This document shows, one piece after another, positions 23,874-32,909 of a stretch of DNA of 34,616 bases. The DNA lies in assembly GCA_944326615.1 (NCBI GenBank), contig CALVEO010000016.1:1-34616 (forward strand), given 5' to 3'. The stretch comes from Candidatus Gastranaerophilales bacterium (lineage in GTDB: Bacteria > Cyanobacteriota > Vampirovibrionia > Gastranaerophilales > Gastranaerophilaceae). The notes under the pieces were generated by a model that did no database searches, was not told the origin of the DNA, and was given only the letters and a program-made list of their open reading frames with translations. A program made the translations under genes and the position numbers. Positions within the stretch are counted from its first letter, which is position 1. Every line of letters starts with the position of its first letter.

Positions 23874-24857
23874 TTGAAAACTAAATTATTAATAGAACAA
23901 CATTTTCATGGATGTTTTGGTATTGATTTTAATACGGCAACAGTTGATGAAGTACTATATCTTTCTAAAGAAATCTTAAAATATGGTATCGGTGGAATTT
24001 TCCCGACACTTGTAACAGATTCTGTCGAAAATACAAAACATGCAATTTCCGTAATCAAAGAAGCATCAAAACGCCAGACACCCGATATGGCAAAAATCTT
24101 GGGCGTTCATCTTGAAGGAATATTTCTTAATCCTGAGAAAAAGGGCATTCATAATTCTGAATATTTTTTAAAACCCACAATAGAAAATTACAAATTAATT
24201 GAAGATGATTTCATAAAAATTGTTACTCTTGCACCTGAACTATGTTCAGACACCCTACCTTTGAGTGAGGGTCGAAATCTATCTGATTTCGGGGAGGGAT
24301 TAATTAATTACCTCCGCTTGAAAAACATTAAAATACAGGCAGGGCACTGTATTGGCGGAGATTTAACAGGCTGCACAGGCGCAACACATCTTTTCAACGC
24401 AATGTCAGGAGTTACACATAGGGGCAGCTCAACTGCACTTTCAGGGCTTGTGAATGATTATATTTATACTGAAATTATTGCAGATGGAATTCATGTATCT
24501 GATGAAGCTTTAAAATTGACTTTCAAAGCAAAACCTTCAGATAAAGTAATACTTATCAGTGATTGCCTGCCGATAACTAAAAGTGAATTGAAATCAATGA
24601 TTTTTGCCGGAGAAAAAGTTTATTACGACGGCACAAAAGCGACTTCAAAAGAGGGAACGCTTGCAGGGAGTACAACATTACTGCCAGATATTATAAAACG
24701 TCTTGCAAAACAAAATATGTTTAACCCTGAATACATCAACAATCCTTACAAATACCATAATATAGATTTGCAAGGATATGTTGAATGGGATAATGAGTGG
24801 AATATAGCTGAAATCACCAGGGATAATCAGACTTTATTTCCCAGCCGTCAGCCATAA
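23874..24857 (+). CDS. nagA: N-acetylglucosamine-6-phosphate deacetylase, short form
   Basis: This enzyme removes acetate from GlcNAc-6-P in amino-sugar and murein recycling. The motifs are EQHFHG (the HxH metal site, residues 10-12), HLEGIFLNP (79-87), AGHC (156-159), THLFNAMS (171-178) and IADGIHV (202-208), then the LISD aspartate (about 230). At 327 residues it is shorter than the usual ~380: it starts right at HxH and lacks the N- and C-terminal strands of the beta-sandwich domain. Residues about 124-143 (SDTLPLSEGRNLSDFGEG) come from an in-frame palindromic repeat. The start is TTG behind a G-rich repeat arm. It overlaps the convergent pilin-like gene by 44 bases. Confidence 0.85.
   Translation: MKTKLLIEQHFHGCFGIDFNTATVDEVLYLSKEILKYGIGGIFPTLVTDSVENTKHAISVIKEASKRQTPDMAKILGVHLEGIFLNPEKKGIHNSEYFLKPTIENYKLIEDDFIKIVTLAPELCSDTLPLSEGRNLSDFGEGLINYLRLKNIKIQAGHCIGGDLTGCTGATHLFNAMSGVTHRGSSTALSGLVNDYIYTEIIADGIHVSDEALKLTFKAKPSDKVILISDCLPITKSELKSMIFAGEKVYYDGTKATSKEGTLAGSTTLLPDIIKRLAKQNMFNPEYINNPYKYHNIDLQGYVEWDNEWNIAEITRDNQTLFPSRQP
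24250..24298. repeat. Palindromic repeat inserted in frame in nagA
   Basis: This segment matches the intergenic element at 23824-23869 over most of its length: CCCTxCC.TTGAG.GAGGG, GTCGAAATCTAT, GATTTCGGGGAGGG. It is translated as part of NagA between the second strand (VTLAPE) and LINYLRLKNIKI. Confidence 0.8.
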
Positions 24858-25908
24858 TTAATGCCGCACACCAGCGTCCTCGGGCAGCTTTATTACAAGC
24901 ATATAACCCATTACCTGTAAGAATATCTCTGTCCAAATTTGAGCCGAAATTGCTATTTGTATCTTCTTGCGAACCATCAGCAGAGTAATTATGATTATTA
25001 TAGCCCCAGGGACGAAGACCATCTTTTGGACTCAAAGAAAAATGAAATACATCTCTTCCAACTTTATTAGGCCTTGCTTCACCATTAATATCAACAATTA
25101 TTGTAAAAGTATATAATTCCCCTGCATTATGATAAAACAACTTGGCACCGTTATTCAGTATTCCGATATAACTTGTATTTACAACTTCTTTAAAATTTCC
25201 TGTTATCTTTTCTCCGTTTAGCCAGTAATAATCAATATTGTCATCATTAACTTTGGTATTAATAAAAGTTAAATATTTACTAAAATACTTATAAAAAAAA
25301 TCCTGACTATTTAGTGAAAAATCCCAGTATTCCAATTCTCCATTATCAACTTCCGACAATTGAACTGCCTGAGCGAGCAAAGAATAAGTAGCTTTTAGTT
25401 TTACTACAGTCTGTTGTTTTTGATAATTAGTTATTAAAGAAGGCATAGTCATTGAAGCGACCACCCCGATAATTCCTAAGGTGATCAACACCTCCGCTAA
25501 TGTAAACGCGCAGCGTTTACAAGGTGAATAAGAGAATAAGTGAATAGGTGAATAAGTTCGTTTCGAGGAATTAGTGTCATGCTGAACTTGTTTCAGCATC
25601 TTATAATTACTTACTTCCTCTCCTGTGGGAGAGGGTTGGGGTGAGGGCTGATTATTATATATAATTTGATTGTAGTTACTTATTCCTTCTCCCCTATGCG
25701 GCAGCGTAGCCGCTGCACCCGACTCCTGTGTTTTGCATAAATTTTTTACGATACTTCCTGCTAACTTAGTGCCATAGTATCCTAGCATCCGAATAAAAAC
25801 CTGCCATATATTGACACCATCTCCAAAAAAGGCAAGAAATTGAATATTAAGACCTGTCATCGCGCATATGTTGCGCGATCTTTTTAGGACAAATTCCAGA
25901 TTGCGCAA
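24814..25908 (-). CDS. Type IV pilin-like protein with repeat-derived leader
   Basis: The mature part begins FTLAEVLITLGIIGVVASM, the class III hydrophobic prepilin helix with Glu at position 5 (E139 of the long frame). Cleavage by prepilin peptidase would fall between A134 and F135; Ala replaces the usual Gly. The remaining 230 residues form a pseudopilin-like head with DINGEARPNKVGRDVF and Cys residues near the end. The true start is unclear. The open frame begins with TTG at 25908, an ATG lies at 25599 (MLKQVQHDT), and an upstream ATG at 26015 has a perfect AAAGGAG site but is put out of frame by a ten-base G tract. Almost everything before residue 130 is translated repeat sequence. Confidence 0.75.
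   Translation of the reverse strand: MRNLEFVLKRSRNICAMTGLNIQFLAFFGDGVNIWQVFIRMLGYYGTKLAGSIVKNLCKTQESGAAATLPHRGEGISNYNQIIYNNQPSPQPSPTGEEVSNYKMLKQVQHDTNSSKRTYSPIHLFSYSPCKRCAFTLAEVLITLGIIGVVASMTMPSLITNYQKQQTVVKLKATYSLLAQAVQLSEVDNGELEYWDFSLNSQDFFYKYFSKYLTFINTKVNDDNIDYYWLNGEKITGNFKEVVNTSYIGILNNGAKLFYHNAGELYTFTIIVDINGEARPNKVGRDVFHFSLSPKDGLRPWGYNNHNYSADGSQEDTNSNFGSNLDRDILTGNGLYACNKAARGRWCAALIMADGWEIKSDYPW
25502..25520. repeat. Perfect palindrome over the prepilin cleavage site
   Basis: GTAAACGC, three bases, GCGTTTAC. It encodes C-K-R-C-A-F-T on the minus strand, including the A|F cleavage point. Just beside it (25524-25556) are four degenerate tandem copies of GAATAAG-like units that encode SPIHLFSYSP. 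Confidence 0.75.
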
Positions 25909-25920
25909 TAAATGCGCAAT
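25567..25920. repeat. Cluster of interspersed palindromic repeats
   Basis: Several unrelated repeat types lie end to end: a GTCATGCTGAAC...TTTCAGCATC element (25576-25600), a CCTCTCC...GAGGGTTGGGGTGAGG element (about 25616-25648), another CTTCTCCCC...element (about 25685-25710), and two hairpins CGCGCA/TGCGCG (25861-25877) and ATTGCGCA/TGCGCAAT (25900-25920). All are read through by the long frame of the pilin-like gene, giving low-complexity peptides such as PSPQPSPTGEE. The 197-base gap from 25909 to 26105 also holds the G/C tract and the ilvD promoter. Confidence 0.7.
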
Positions 25921-25977
25921 GACATTACTGTAAACGACTTGGTTTCCTGACTTCCTGCCCTCTGCTAGCTGGGAGTG

Positions 25978-25987
25978 CCCCCCCCCC
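25978..25987. repeat. Ten-base homopolymer C/G tract in the pilin leader
   Basis: Ten C on the plus strand, ten G on the minus strand. A minus-strand ATG at 26015 with AAAGGAG upstream reads [10 protein letters not shown], enters the tract and hits a TAG four codons past it. A tract of 8 or 11 G would instead join this start to the long pilin-like frame without a stop. Such tracts slip during replication. Confidence 0.7.
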
Positions 25988-26070
25988 GATTAACATTGCT
26001 TAATAATTTTTGCATATTTTGCTCCTTTCACTAATTCCAAATTCTTATAATTTTATATTAACATATATCC

Positions 26071-26099
26071 TTATCATTTTCAAGATATTGATGTATAAT
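26071..26099 (+). promoter_or_regulatory. ilvD promoter, leaderless
   Basis: TTATCA (26071-26076) and TATAAT (26094-26099) at the ideal 17-base spacing. The ATG of ilvD follows six bases later with no ribosome site. Confidence 0.65.
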
Positions 26100-26105
26100 T
26101 ATCTT

Positions 26106-27824
26106 ATGAAAAGCGACAGTATTAAAAAAGGAATAGCCAGAACCCCGCATCGCGGGCTTTTAATGGCAACGGGCGTAAGCAAAAAAAATATAAATGCGCC
26201 TTTTATCGGAATTGCAAGTTCTTTTTCGGATTTAGTTCCGGGACATATCTCAATGCGGGATTTGGAACGGCAGATAGAAAAAGGGATTCATACAGGAGGC
26301 GGTCAGGCCTTTGTTTTCGGAGTTCCAGCAGTTTGTGACGGAATAGCTATGGGGCACAGCGGCATGAGATATTCACTGCCTTCACGTGATTTAATTGCCG
26401 ACTGCATAGAAACTGTTGCACAGGCGCATCAGCTTGACGGAATCGTGTTGCTTTCTAACTGCGACAAAATCACACCCGGAATGCTAATCGGCGCATTGCG
26501 CTTAAATATTCCGGCAATTCTTGTAACAGCAGGTCCTATGCTTGACGGAGAATGCAGAGGACATCACAAATTAACAATGGTCACAGGCTCTTTTGAAGCT
26601 GTCGGGAAATTCCGCAACGGCGAAATTTCAGAAGAAGAACTTTTAGCGCTTGAAGAAGAGTCCTGCCCATCAGCAGGCGCATGTCAGGGGATGTATACGG
26701 CTAATACCATGGCATGTCTTGCAGAAGTTATGGGAATGAGCCTTCCTTACTGCGCATCTTCATCCGCTGTTTCTTCTAAAAAAAGAAGAATTGCCTTTGA
26801 TAGCGGAATACAGATTGTTGAACTTGTAAAACAAAATATTAAACCATCTGATATTATAACAAGAGAAAGTTTGCAAAACGCGATAACAGCAGATTTAGCT
26901 CTCGGCGGCTCTACAAACACATTTTTGCATATTCTTGCAATTGCAAATGCCGGCAGAATAAATATAACTCTTGATGATTTTGAAAAATTAAGCAAAAATA
27001 TCCATCAAATTGTAAAAATTAATCCTTCATCATTGCTTACTATGGCAGACTTTCATAATGCAGGCGGTGTTCCTGCTGTTATAAAATCATTAAACACAAA
27101 TCCCTCGCCCCTTGAGGGAGAGGAAGCAGTTGTACGAGCAAAACGAGATACAAATGCTGGTGAAGGGTTACTGAAAAATTCAATAACAGTATCAGGCTTA
27201 ACGATTACTGAAATCGCACAACACGCCTATAAAGACGACTCAATTATACCCAATTACGCTCAATCAAGCTATACAGAAGCAGGGCTTGCCGTTTTATACG
27301 GAAATCTGGCAAAAGATGGCTGCGTAATTAAAACATCCGGTGTTGCTCCGGAATGCAGAGTTTTTGAAGGGAATGCAAAAACATTTGATTGTGAAGAAGA
27401 TGCAATGAAAGCGCTTGAAAATGATAATATTAAGGAAGGCGATGTAATAGTAATACGCTACGAAGGCCCCAAAGGCGGCCCCGGAATGCGGGAAATGCTA
27501 GCGCCAACATCGCTGCTTGTGGGGAAAGGCTTAGGGAAAAAATGTGCGCTTATAACAGATGGTAGATTTTCAGGAGCGACAAGAGGAATTTGTGTCGGGC
27601 ATATCTGTCCTGAAGCCGCTAACGGAGGCGCAATAGCACTTATACAAAACGGAGACAGAATAAAAATAGATATTCCAAATCGTTCAATAGAGCTTCTTAT
27701 TTCAGATAAAGAGCTTGAAGAACGGAGAAAAAATCTTAGGCCGTTTGAACCGAGAATAAAATCAGGCTACCTCTATAAATATGCAAAAAATGTTCAAGAT
27801 GCCTCACATGGAGCAATAGTTTAA
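26106..27824 (+). CDS. ilvD: Dihydroxy-acid dehydratase
   Basis: This Fe-S dehydratase of branched-chain amino acid synthesis has 572 residues from the ATG at 26106; the frame opens earlier but the promoter sits there. The motifs are [33 protein letters not shown] (Cys119), [18 protein letters not shown] (Cys193) and the [12 protein letters not shown] and [10 protein letters not shown] blocks. VPGH rather than PCN at the first cluster region matches the E. coli-type enzyme. Residues about 338-365 ([20 protein letters not shown]...) are a repeat-derived insertion in a loop before VSGLTITE. No other ilv gene is nearby. Confidence 0.95.
   Translation: MKSDSIKKGIARTPHRGLLMATGVSKKNINAPFIGIASSFSDLVPGHISMRDLERQIEKGIHTGGGQAFVFGVPAVCDGIAMGHSGMRYSLPSRDLIADCIETVAQAHQLDGIVLLSNCDKITPGMLIGALRLNIPAILVTAGPMLDGECRGHHKLTMVTGSFEAVGKFRNGEISEEELLALEEESCPSAGACQGMYTANTMACLAEVMGMSLPYCASSSAVSSKKRRIAFDSGIQIVELVKQNIKPSDIITRESLQNAITADLALGGSTNTFLHILAIANAGRINITLDDFEKLSKNIHQIVKINPSSLLTMADFHNAGGVPAVIKSLNTNPSPLEGEEAVVRAKRDTNAGEGLLKNSITVSGLTITEIAQHAYKDDSIIPNYAQSSYTEAGLAVLYGNLAKDGCVIKTSGVAPECRVFEGNAKTFDCEEDAMKALENDNIKEGDVIVIRYEGPKGGPGMREMLAPTSLLVGKGLGKKCALITDGRFSGATRGICVGHICPEAANGGAIALIQNGDRIKIDIPNRSIELLISDKELEERRKNLRPFEPRIKSGYLYKYAKNVQDASHGAIV
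27101..27168. repeat. Palindromic repeat inserted in frame in ilvD
   Basis: TCCCTCGCCCCTTGAGGGAGAGG at one end and GGTGAAGGGT at the other give complementary arms. The sequence between is unrelated to IlvD and the translation ([15 protein letters not shown]) is absent from family members as I know them. The reading frame is kept through the element. Confidence 0.7.
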
Positions 27825-27860
27825 ATCTCTCAAAGAATACTTTAATAAAGACTAAAAGTT

Positions 27861-29465
<1,605 letters not shown>

Positions 29466-29577
29466 TCAACACAACATTCAAAAAACTTTATATAATTATG
29501 CACCCAAGGGAAAATTCGTTTTGTTTCTCTAAACCTGATTAACTTTACCCCCTCTGTTTTGCTTTTTATGTTTTTGT

Positions 29578-29859
29578 TTAATTAATCTTCGGAACTTTAA
29601 AGAAACCGTTTTCAACATCAGGCGCATTAGCCATTAATTCTTCTTTGCTGATTTCCTGAACAACTTTGTCTTCTCTCATGACATTGCAAAAATCAATAAC
29701 CTGACACATAGGTTTAACATTAGATGTGTCAACCTCGTTCATTTGATCAACATATTTTAATACATCACCTAATTGCTTTGTATAAAGTTCTTTTTCTTCT
29801 TCTGTTAATTCCAGTCTTGCAAGTTTTGCAACATGTTCTACATCTTTAATTGTAATCAT
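29578..29859 (-). CDS. gatC: Asp/Glu-tRNA amidotransferase subunit C
   Basis: The 93-residue small subunit of GatCAB, which converts Glu-tRNA(Gln) or Asp-tRNA(Asn) to the amide forms. Typical start ITIKDVEHVAKLARLELTEEEKELYTKQLGDVLKYVDQMNEVDTSNVKPM and end VENGFFKVPKI. gatA and gatB are not in the window, so the complex is encoded at scattered sites. A GGAG site precedes the ATG. Confidence 0.95.
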   Translation of the reverse strand: MITIKDVEHVAKLARLELTEEEKELYTKQLGDVLKYVDQMNEVDTSNVKPMCQVIDFCNVMREDKVVQEISKEELMANAPDVENGFFKVPKIN

Positions 29860-29966
29860 TTCTCTACTCCGTTATTTTATCATAGTAGCACAAAAAATTT
29901 GCATGCTTCAAAATTATTACATAAATTTAATGATTTCTAAAATAAAAAAGTTATGATATAATATTA

Positions 29967-30776
29967 ATGACATTGGAGATTAATTTGTTGGAGAGTAAAG
30001 AAAAAAACAATATTGAAGATCTTGATAAACAAATTCTCGCTTACAAAGCCTGCAAAGACGAGAAGAAAAAAAGAATGCTTCATATCAATATTGTAGAAAA
30101 CGGAATGCTTCTGGTAAAAAAAATTGCCGGAAATATCTCCGCACAGTCAGGTATCTCCAATGAAGATCTTATTCAGGTAGGCTCAATAGGACTTATTAAA
30201 GCTATTGAATTTTTTAAGCCTGATAAAAATACTCGATTTAAAACTTATGCATCATATTTTATCAGAGGAGAAATAAAACACTACCTGAGAGATAAAGCTT
30301 CGATGATTAAAGCCCCGAGAGAACTACAGGAACTTGTTTTTAAAATCAGCTCTGCGGTAAAAACTCTTAAAGAAAAAGGGATTGAAGAACCTGCAGAAGA
30401 ACAGATTGCAGAAGTAGTCGGCATTCCCGTAAACAAAATTCATGAGGTTATGGAAATCGAACTTTGCAAAAGCACTCTTTCACTTGACCAGGCAATATCT
30501 TCTGTTGATGATGATGATTTGACACTCATTGACAAAATTCCATCAGGCGATTATCAGGAATTTATGAATTCATACGAAAATAAACTTATGCTGGCAGAAG
30601 CAATAAAAAAACTGCCTCATGATTTACAGCAGATTATTGAAATGAGCTATTATCAGGACTTGAACCAGCGCGAAATCTCTGAAAGAATACATATTTCACA
30701 GATGCAGGTTTCAAGAAGATTGAAAAAAGCTTTAAGTAAAATGTATGAAATAATTACATCAAAAGACGAAAAATAA
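29967..30776 (+). CDS. RNA polymerase sigma factor, group 3 (SigF/SigB/FliA-like)
   Basis: The protein of up to 269 residues has sigma-70 regions 2 (NEDLIQVGSIGLIKAIEFFKP, then TRFKTYASYFIRGEIKHYLRD), 3 (VFKISSAVKTLKEKGIEEPAEEQIAEVVGI) and 4 (LPHDLQQIIEMSYYQDLNQREISERIHISQMQVSRRLKKAL); region 1 is absent. It directs RNA polymerase to alternative promoters. The start is uncertain: the ATG at 29967 is only four bases after a TATAAT (29957-29962), while in-frame TTG codons at 29985 and 29988 have a GGAG at 29975. No anti-sigma gene adjoins. It is followed by the prepilin peptidase gene, 16 bases on. Confidence 0.9.
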   Translation: MTLEINLLESKEKNNIEDLDKQILAYKACKDEKKKRMLHINIVENGMLLVKKIAGNISAQSGISNEDLIQVGSIGLIKAIEFFKPDKNTRFKTYASYFIRGEIKHYLRDKASMIKAPRELQELVFKISSAVKTLKEKGIEEPAEEQIAEVVGIPVNKIHEVMEIELCKSTLSLDQAISSVDDDDLTLIDKIPSGDYQEFMNSYENKLMLAEAIKKLPHDLQQIIEMSYYQDLNQREISERIHISQMQVSRRLKKALSKMYEIITSKDEK

Positions 30777-30792
30777 AAGGAGACATAAAAAA

Positions 30793-31788
30793 ATGGGAGC
30801 ATTGATTGCGATTTTAACATTTGTTTTTATTATAGGCTTATGTATAGGCAGTTTCTTAAATGTTGTAATTCTTAGAACATTGAGCGAAGAATCTATTGTT
30901 TTTCCGGCATCAAAATGCCCGAAATGCCAGCATCCTCTAAAATGGTGGCATAACATTCCTGTTCTTTCTTATATATTATTAAAAGGCAAATGCGCATTCT
31001 GCAAAGAACATATCAGCATTCAATACCCGATTGTCGAACTTTTAACAGGTATTATATTCACTCTGCTTTTCATGAAATTCGGAGTAAGTGTAGACACTCT
31101 GTTTGCATGGGTAATCTCTTCACTGCTTATTGTGATAGCTGGAACCGATATTAAAGAAAAAGTTGTTTATGATGTTCATACATATACTTTAATAGCAGTA
31201 GGTCTTTTATATGCAATAATTGTAACAGCAGTATCGCTTTTCCAAATGCACTTTGCAGGAAACCCGATAGAATTTACAAAATATTTTGTATTAAACAATC
31301 CTATATTCATATCGCTTGCCGGAATGTTTTTAGGTGCTGCAATTCTTGAAATCTGCGCAAGAGCCGGCTACTTTTTTGTCGGTACAAGAGCTTTCGGAGA
31401 AGGCGACACTTTTATTGCAGCAGGACTCGGGGCGCTTTTTGGCTGGAAATCTCTTATTGTAGTGCTTGTAATGTCTGTGCTTATTCAGGTTGTTTTATTC
31501 CTCCCTATCTTTGTAAAAGGACTTGTAAAAAACAAAGATTGGAAAACGTTAATAACATTCTCTGTTTTTGTACTGTTTGCAATCGCATTTTACTCATTAC
31601 AGCACTTTAGAATAATAACGGTTGAAAATATTATAATTTATACACTCTGTGCAATTTTACTTGCTGTACTTGGAATTACATCGTGCATTTTTATATTTAA
31701 AGGACTTAGAGAACATCCTGAAAACAGAACATATATGCCGTTTGGTCCTGCAATGGTTGCGGCAGCATTTATTGCTCTGCTATTTTAA
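30793..31788 (+). CDS. pilD: Prepilin peptidase / N-methyltransferase (A24)
   Basis: The 331-residue membrane aspartyl protease cleaves and methylates type IV pilins and pseudopilins. It has an N-terminal GSFLNVVILR box, a zinc-type pair of CxxC (C42/C45 and C67/C70), and the catalytic Asp in GTDIKEKVVYDVHT (D119) and GEGDTF (D205), with about eight membrane helices. A GGAG site precedes the ATG. It shares an operon with the sigma factor and presumably serves the pilin-like proteins at 24814 and elsewhere. Confidence 0.93.
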   Translation: MGALIAILTFVFIIGLCIGSFLNVVILRTLSEESIVFPASKCPKCQHPLKWWHNIPVLSYILLKGKCAFCKEHISIQYPIVELLTGIIFTLLFMKFGVSVDTLFAWVISSLLIVIAGTDIKEKVVYDVHTYTLIAVGLLYAIIVTAVSLFQMHFAGNPIEFTKYFVLNNPIFISLAGMFLGAAILEICARAGYFFVGTRAFGEGDTFIAAGLGALFGWKSLIVVLVMSVLIQVVLFLPIFVKGLVKNKDWKTLITFSVFVLFAIAFYSLQHFRIITVENIIIYTLCAILLAVLGITSCIFIFKGLREHPENRTYMPFGPAMVAAAFIALLF

Positions 31789-31795
31789 AATTGAC

Positions 31796-31812
31796 ATGCT
31801 GTGTTTCAGCAT
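31796..31812. terminator. Small hairpin between convergent genes
   Basis: ATGCTG and CAGCAT with a five-base loop, in a context (GACATGCTG...TTTCAGCATCT) like the element at 25576-25600. Read leftward it is followed by an AATTTT stretch. It may end the small leftward gene. Confidence 0.35.
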
Positions 31813-32033
31813 CTAAAAAAACATTTTCGATATATTTCAGATTCAAGCTCACTGTAATCATCGGTGAGCTTTTCCAATCTTTTGCACGCAATTTCTGCAA
31901 TAGGCAAAACATGCGAACAGTCATCTCTATTGTTAATATAGCATTCAAGTACATCATGCATACATTTGTTTATTGACTGAATTTCGTAAATTTTCATACC
32001 TATATCTTCTACCATATCAGCGAGATTTGCCAT
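31806..32033 (-). CDS. Small hypothetical protein
   Basis: The 75 residues (MANLADMVEDIGMKIYEIQSINKCMHDVLECYINNRDDCSHVLPIAEIACKRLEKLTDDYSELESEI) are helical, acidic and Cys-containing, without membrane segment. I do not recognise a family. A strong AAGGAG before the ATG and a shared palindromic operator region with the divergent HTH gene support it as real and regulated by that protein. Confidence 0.65.
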   Translation of the reverse strand: MANLADMVEDIGMKIYEIQSINKCMHDVLECYINNRDDCSHVLPIAEIACKRLEKLTDDYSELESEIYRKCFFRC

Positions 32034-32056
32034 AAATTCTCCTTAATATTTAATAA

Positions 32057-32083
32057 GTAAACTTAATATATTATTAAGTTTAC
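32057..32083. promoter_or_regulatory. Perfect palindromic operator
   Basis: GTAAACTTAATA, three bases, then its exact inverse TATTAAGTTTAC. It lies between the divergent small gene and HTH gene, just upstream of the HTH promoter. A second, shorter inverted repeat (ACTATTGA/TCAATAGT, 32084-32109) covers the spacer of that promoter. Probably bound by the HTH protein. Confidence 0.75.
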
Positions 32084-32087
32084 ACTA

Positions 32088-32116
32088 TTGAAGATAAATT
32101 GTCAATAGTAGATAAT
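32088..32116 (+). promoter_or_regulatory. Promoter of the HTH gene, leaderless
   Basis: TTGAAG (32088-32093) and GATAAT (32111-32116) with 17-base spacing; the ATG at 32123 follows six bases later without a ribosome site. Confidence 0.55.
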
Positions 32117-32122
32117 ATATGC

Positions 32123-32341
32123 ATGAATATTAAAGCATTAGGTCTAAACATAAAAGCCGAAAGAAACAGGAAGGCTTTATCACAGGCAAAATTAGCAGAA
32201 ATGGTTGATTTAAGTCAGACTTCAATTACTGCTATAGAACAAGGGAGGCAAATACCCAATGCAATAAATCTGTATCTGATTGCCAGAGCTCTTGAAGTCG
32301 ATATAAATGAACTATTTAAAGGCATTGAAAAAAATTCTTAA
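32123..32341 (+). CDS. XRE-family transcriptional regulator
   Basis: The 72-residue Cro/CI-type HTH protein reads LNIKAERNRKALSQAKLAEMVDLSQTSITAIEQGRQIPNAINLYLIARALEVDINELF. It is essentially only the DNA-binding domain. The frame opens at a TTG at 32099, but the promoter position favours the ATG. It probably binds the palindrome at 32057-32083 to control itself and the divergent small gene. The toxin-antitoxin pair follows. Confidence 0.88.
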   Translation: MNIKALGLNIKAERNRKALSQAKLAEMVDLSQTSITAIEQGRQIPNAINLYLIARALEVDINELFKGIEKNS

Positions 32342-32376
32342 ATATGCTAAAATATAAAATATTAAGGATTTTATAT

Positions 32377-32643
32377 ATGAGTACAAACAGCCAATTTGAA
32401 AATTTTAGACCGCTTGATGCACAACTTATTAAAGATGTGGAAAAAGTTCTATCTAAATTAAATATCTCACAAACTTTTGCTATACAAATATTTTATAATG
32501 AAATAGCCAGAACAGGTAAACTGCCTTTTAACTTAGAAATTCCTAATGAAAAAACATTAAAAGCTATACAAAACTCTGAAAATAAAGAAAATTGTAAATC
32601 ATTTAACAGCATTGAATCTTTAATGGAAGACCTTAATGATTAA
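32377..32643 (+). CDS. RelB/DinJ-type antitoxin
   Basis: The 88-residue protein contains the ribbon-helix-helix-like pattern of DinJ antitoxins: AQLIKDVEKVLSKLNISQTFAIQIFYNEIARTGKLPFNLEIPNE, then a flexible acidic tail that would wrap the toxin. The ATG at 32377 follows AAGGA; an earlier ATG at 32344 has none. It overlaps the toxin gene by eight bases, the standard coupling. Family members repress their own promoter. Confidence 0.85.
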   Translation: MSTNSQFENFRPLDAQLIKDVEKVLSKLNISQTFAIQIFYNEIARTGKLPFNLEIPNEKTLKAIQNSENKENCKSFNSIESLMEDLND

Positions 32644-32908
32644 AAAAATTACAAGAACTAATCAGTTTAAAAAAGATTTTAAATTGTCTAAAAAACAGGG
32701 AAAAGATATTTCTAAACTTGAACTAATTTTAAAATTACTTATTGAAGAAAAATCTTTACCGGACAAACATAAAGACCATCAGTTACTAAATTACAATTCA
32801 TACAGAGAATGCCATATAACTCCTGATTGGCTATTAATATATAAAAAAGTTGATGATGAACTGTTCTTAATCAGATTGGGTTCACATTTGGAACTATTCA
32901 ATAAATAG
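32636..32908 (+). CDS. YafQ/RelE-type mRNA interferase toxin
   Basis: The 90-residue ribosome-dependent endoribonuclease shows HQLLNY (H48), RECHITPDWLLIYK (H60, D64) and GSHLELF (H84, F88), the YafQ active-site set. It would cut mRNA in the ribosomal A site when freed from the antitoxin. Overlaps the antitoxin gene and ends one base before the convergent ruvA stop. Confidence 0.93.
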   Translation: MIKKITRTNQFKKDFKLSKKQGKDISKLELILKLLIEEKSLPDKHKDHQLLNYNSYRECHITPDWLLIYKKVDDELFLIRLGSHLELFNK

Positions 32909-32909
32909 T

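Noticed and set aside
24814-24857. Overlap of nagA and the pilin-like gene as a sign of a wrong frame
   Set aside because: Both C-termini are plausible and convergent overlaps of this size occur; I see no reason to shorten either.
29957-29969. Leaderless start of the sigma factor at ATG 29967
   Set aside because: The -10 box ends only four bases before it, so the transcript would probably start within or after the ATG. TTG at 29985 or 29988 is at least as likely.
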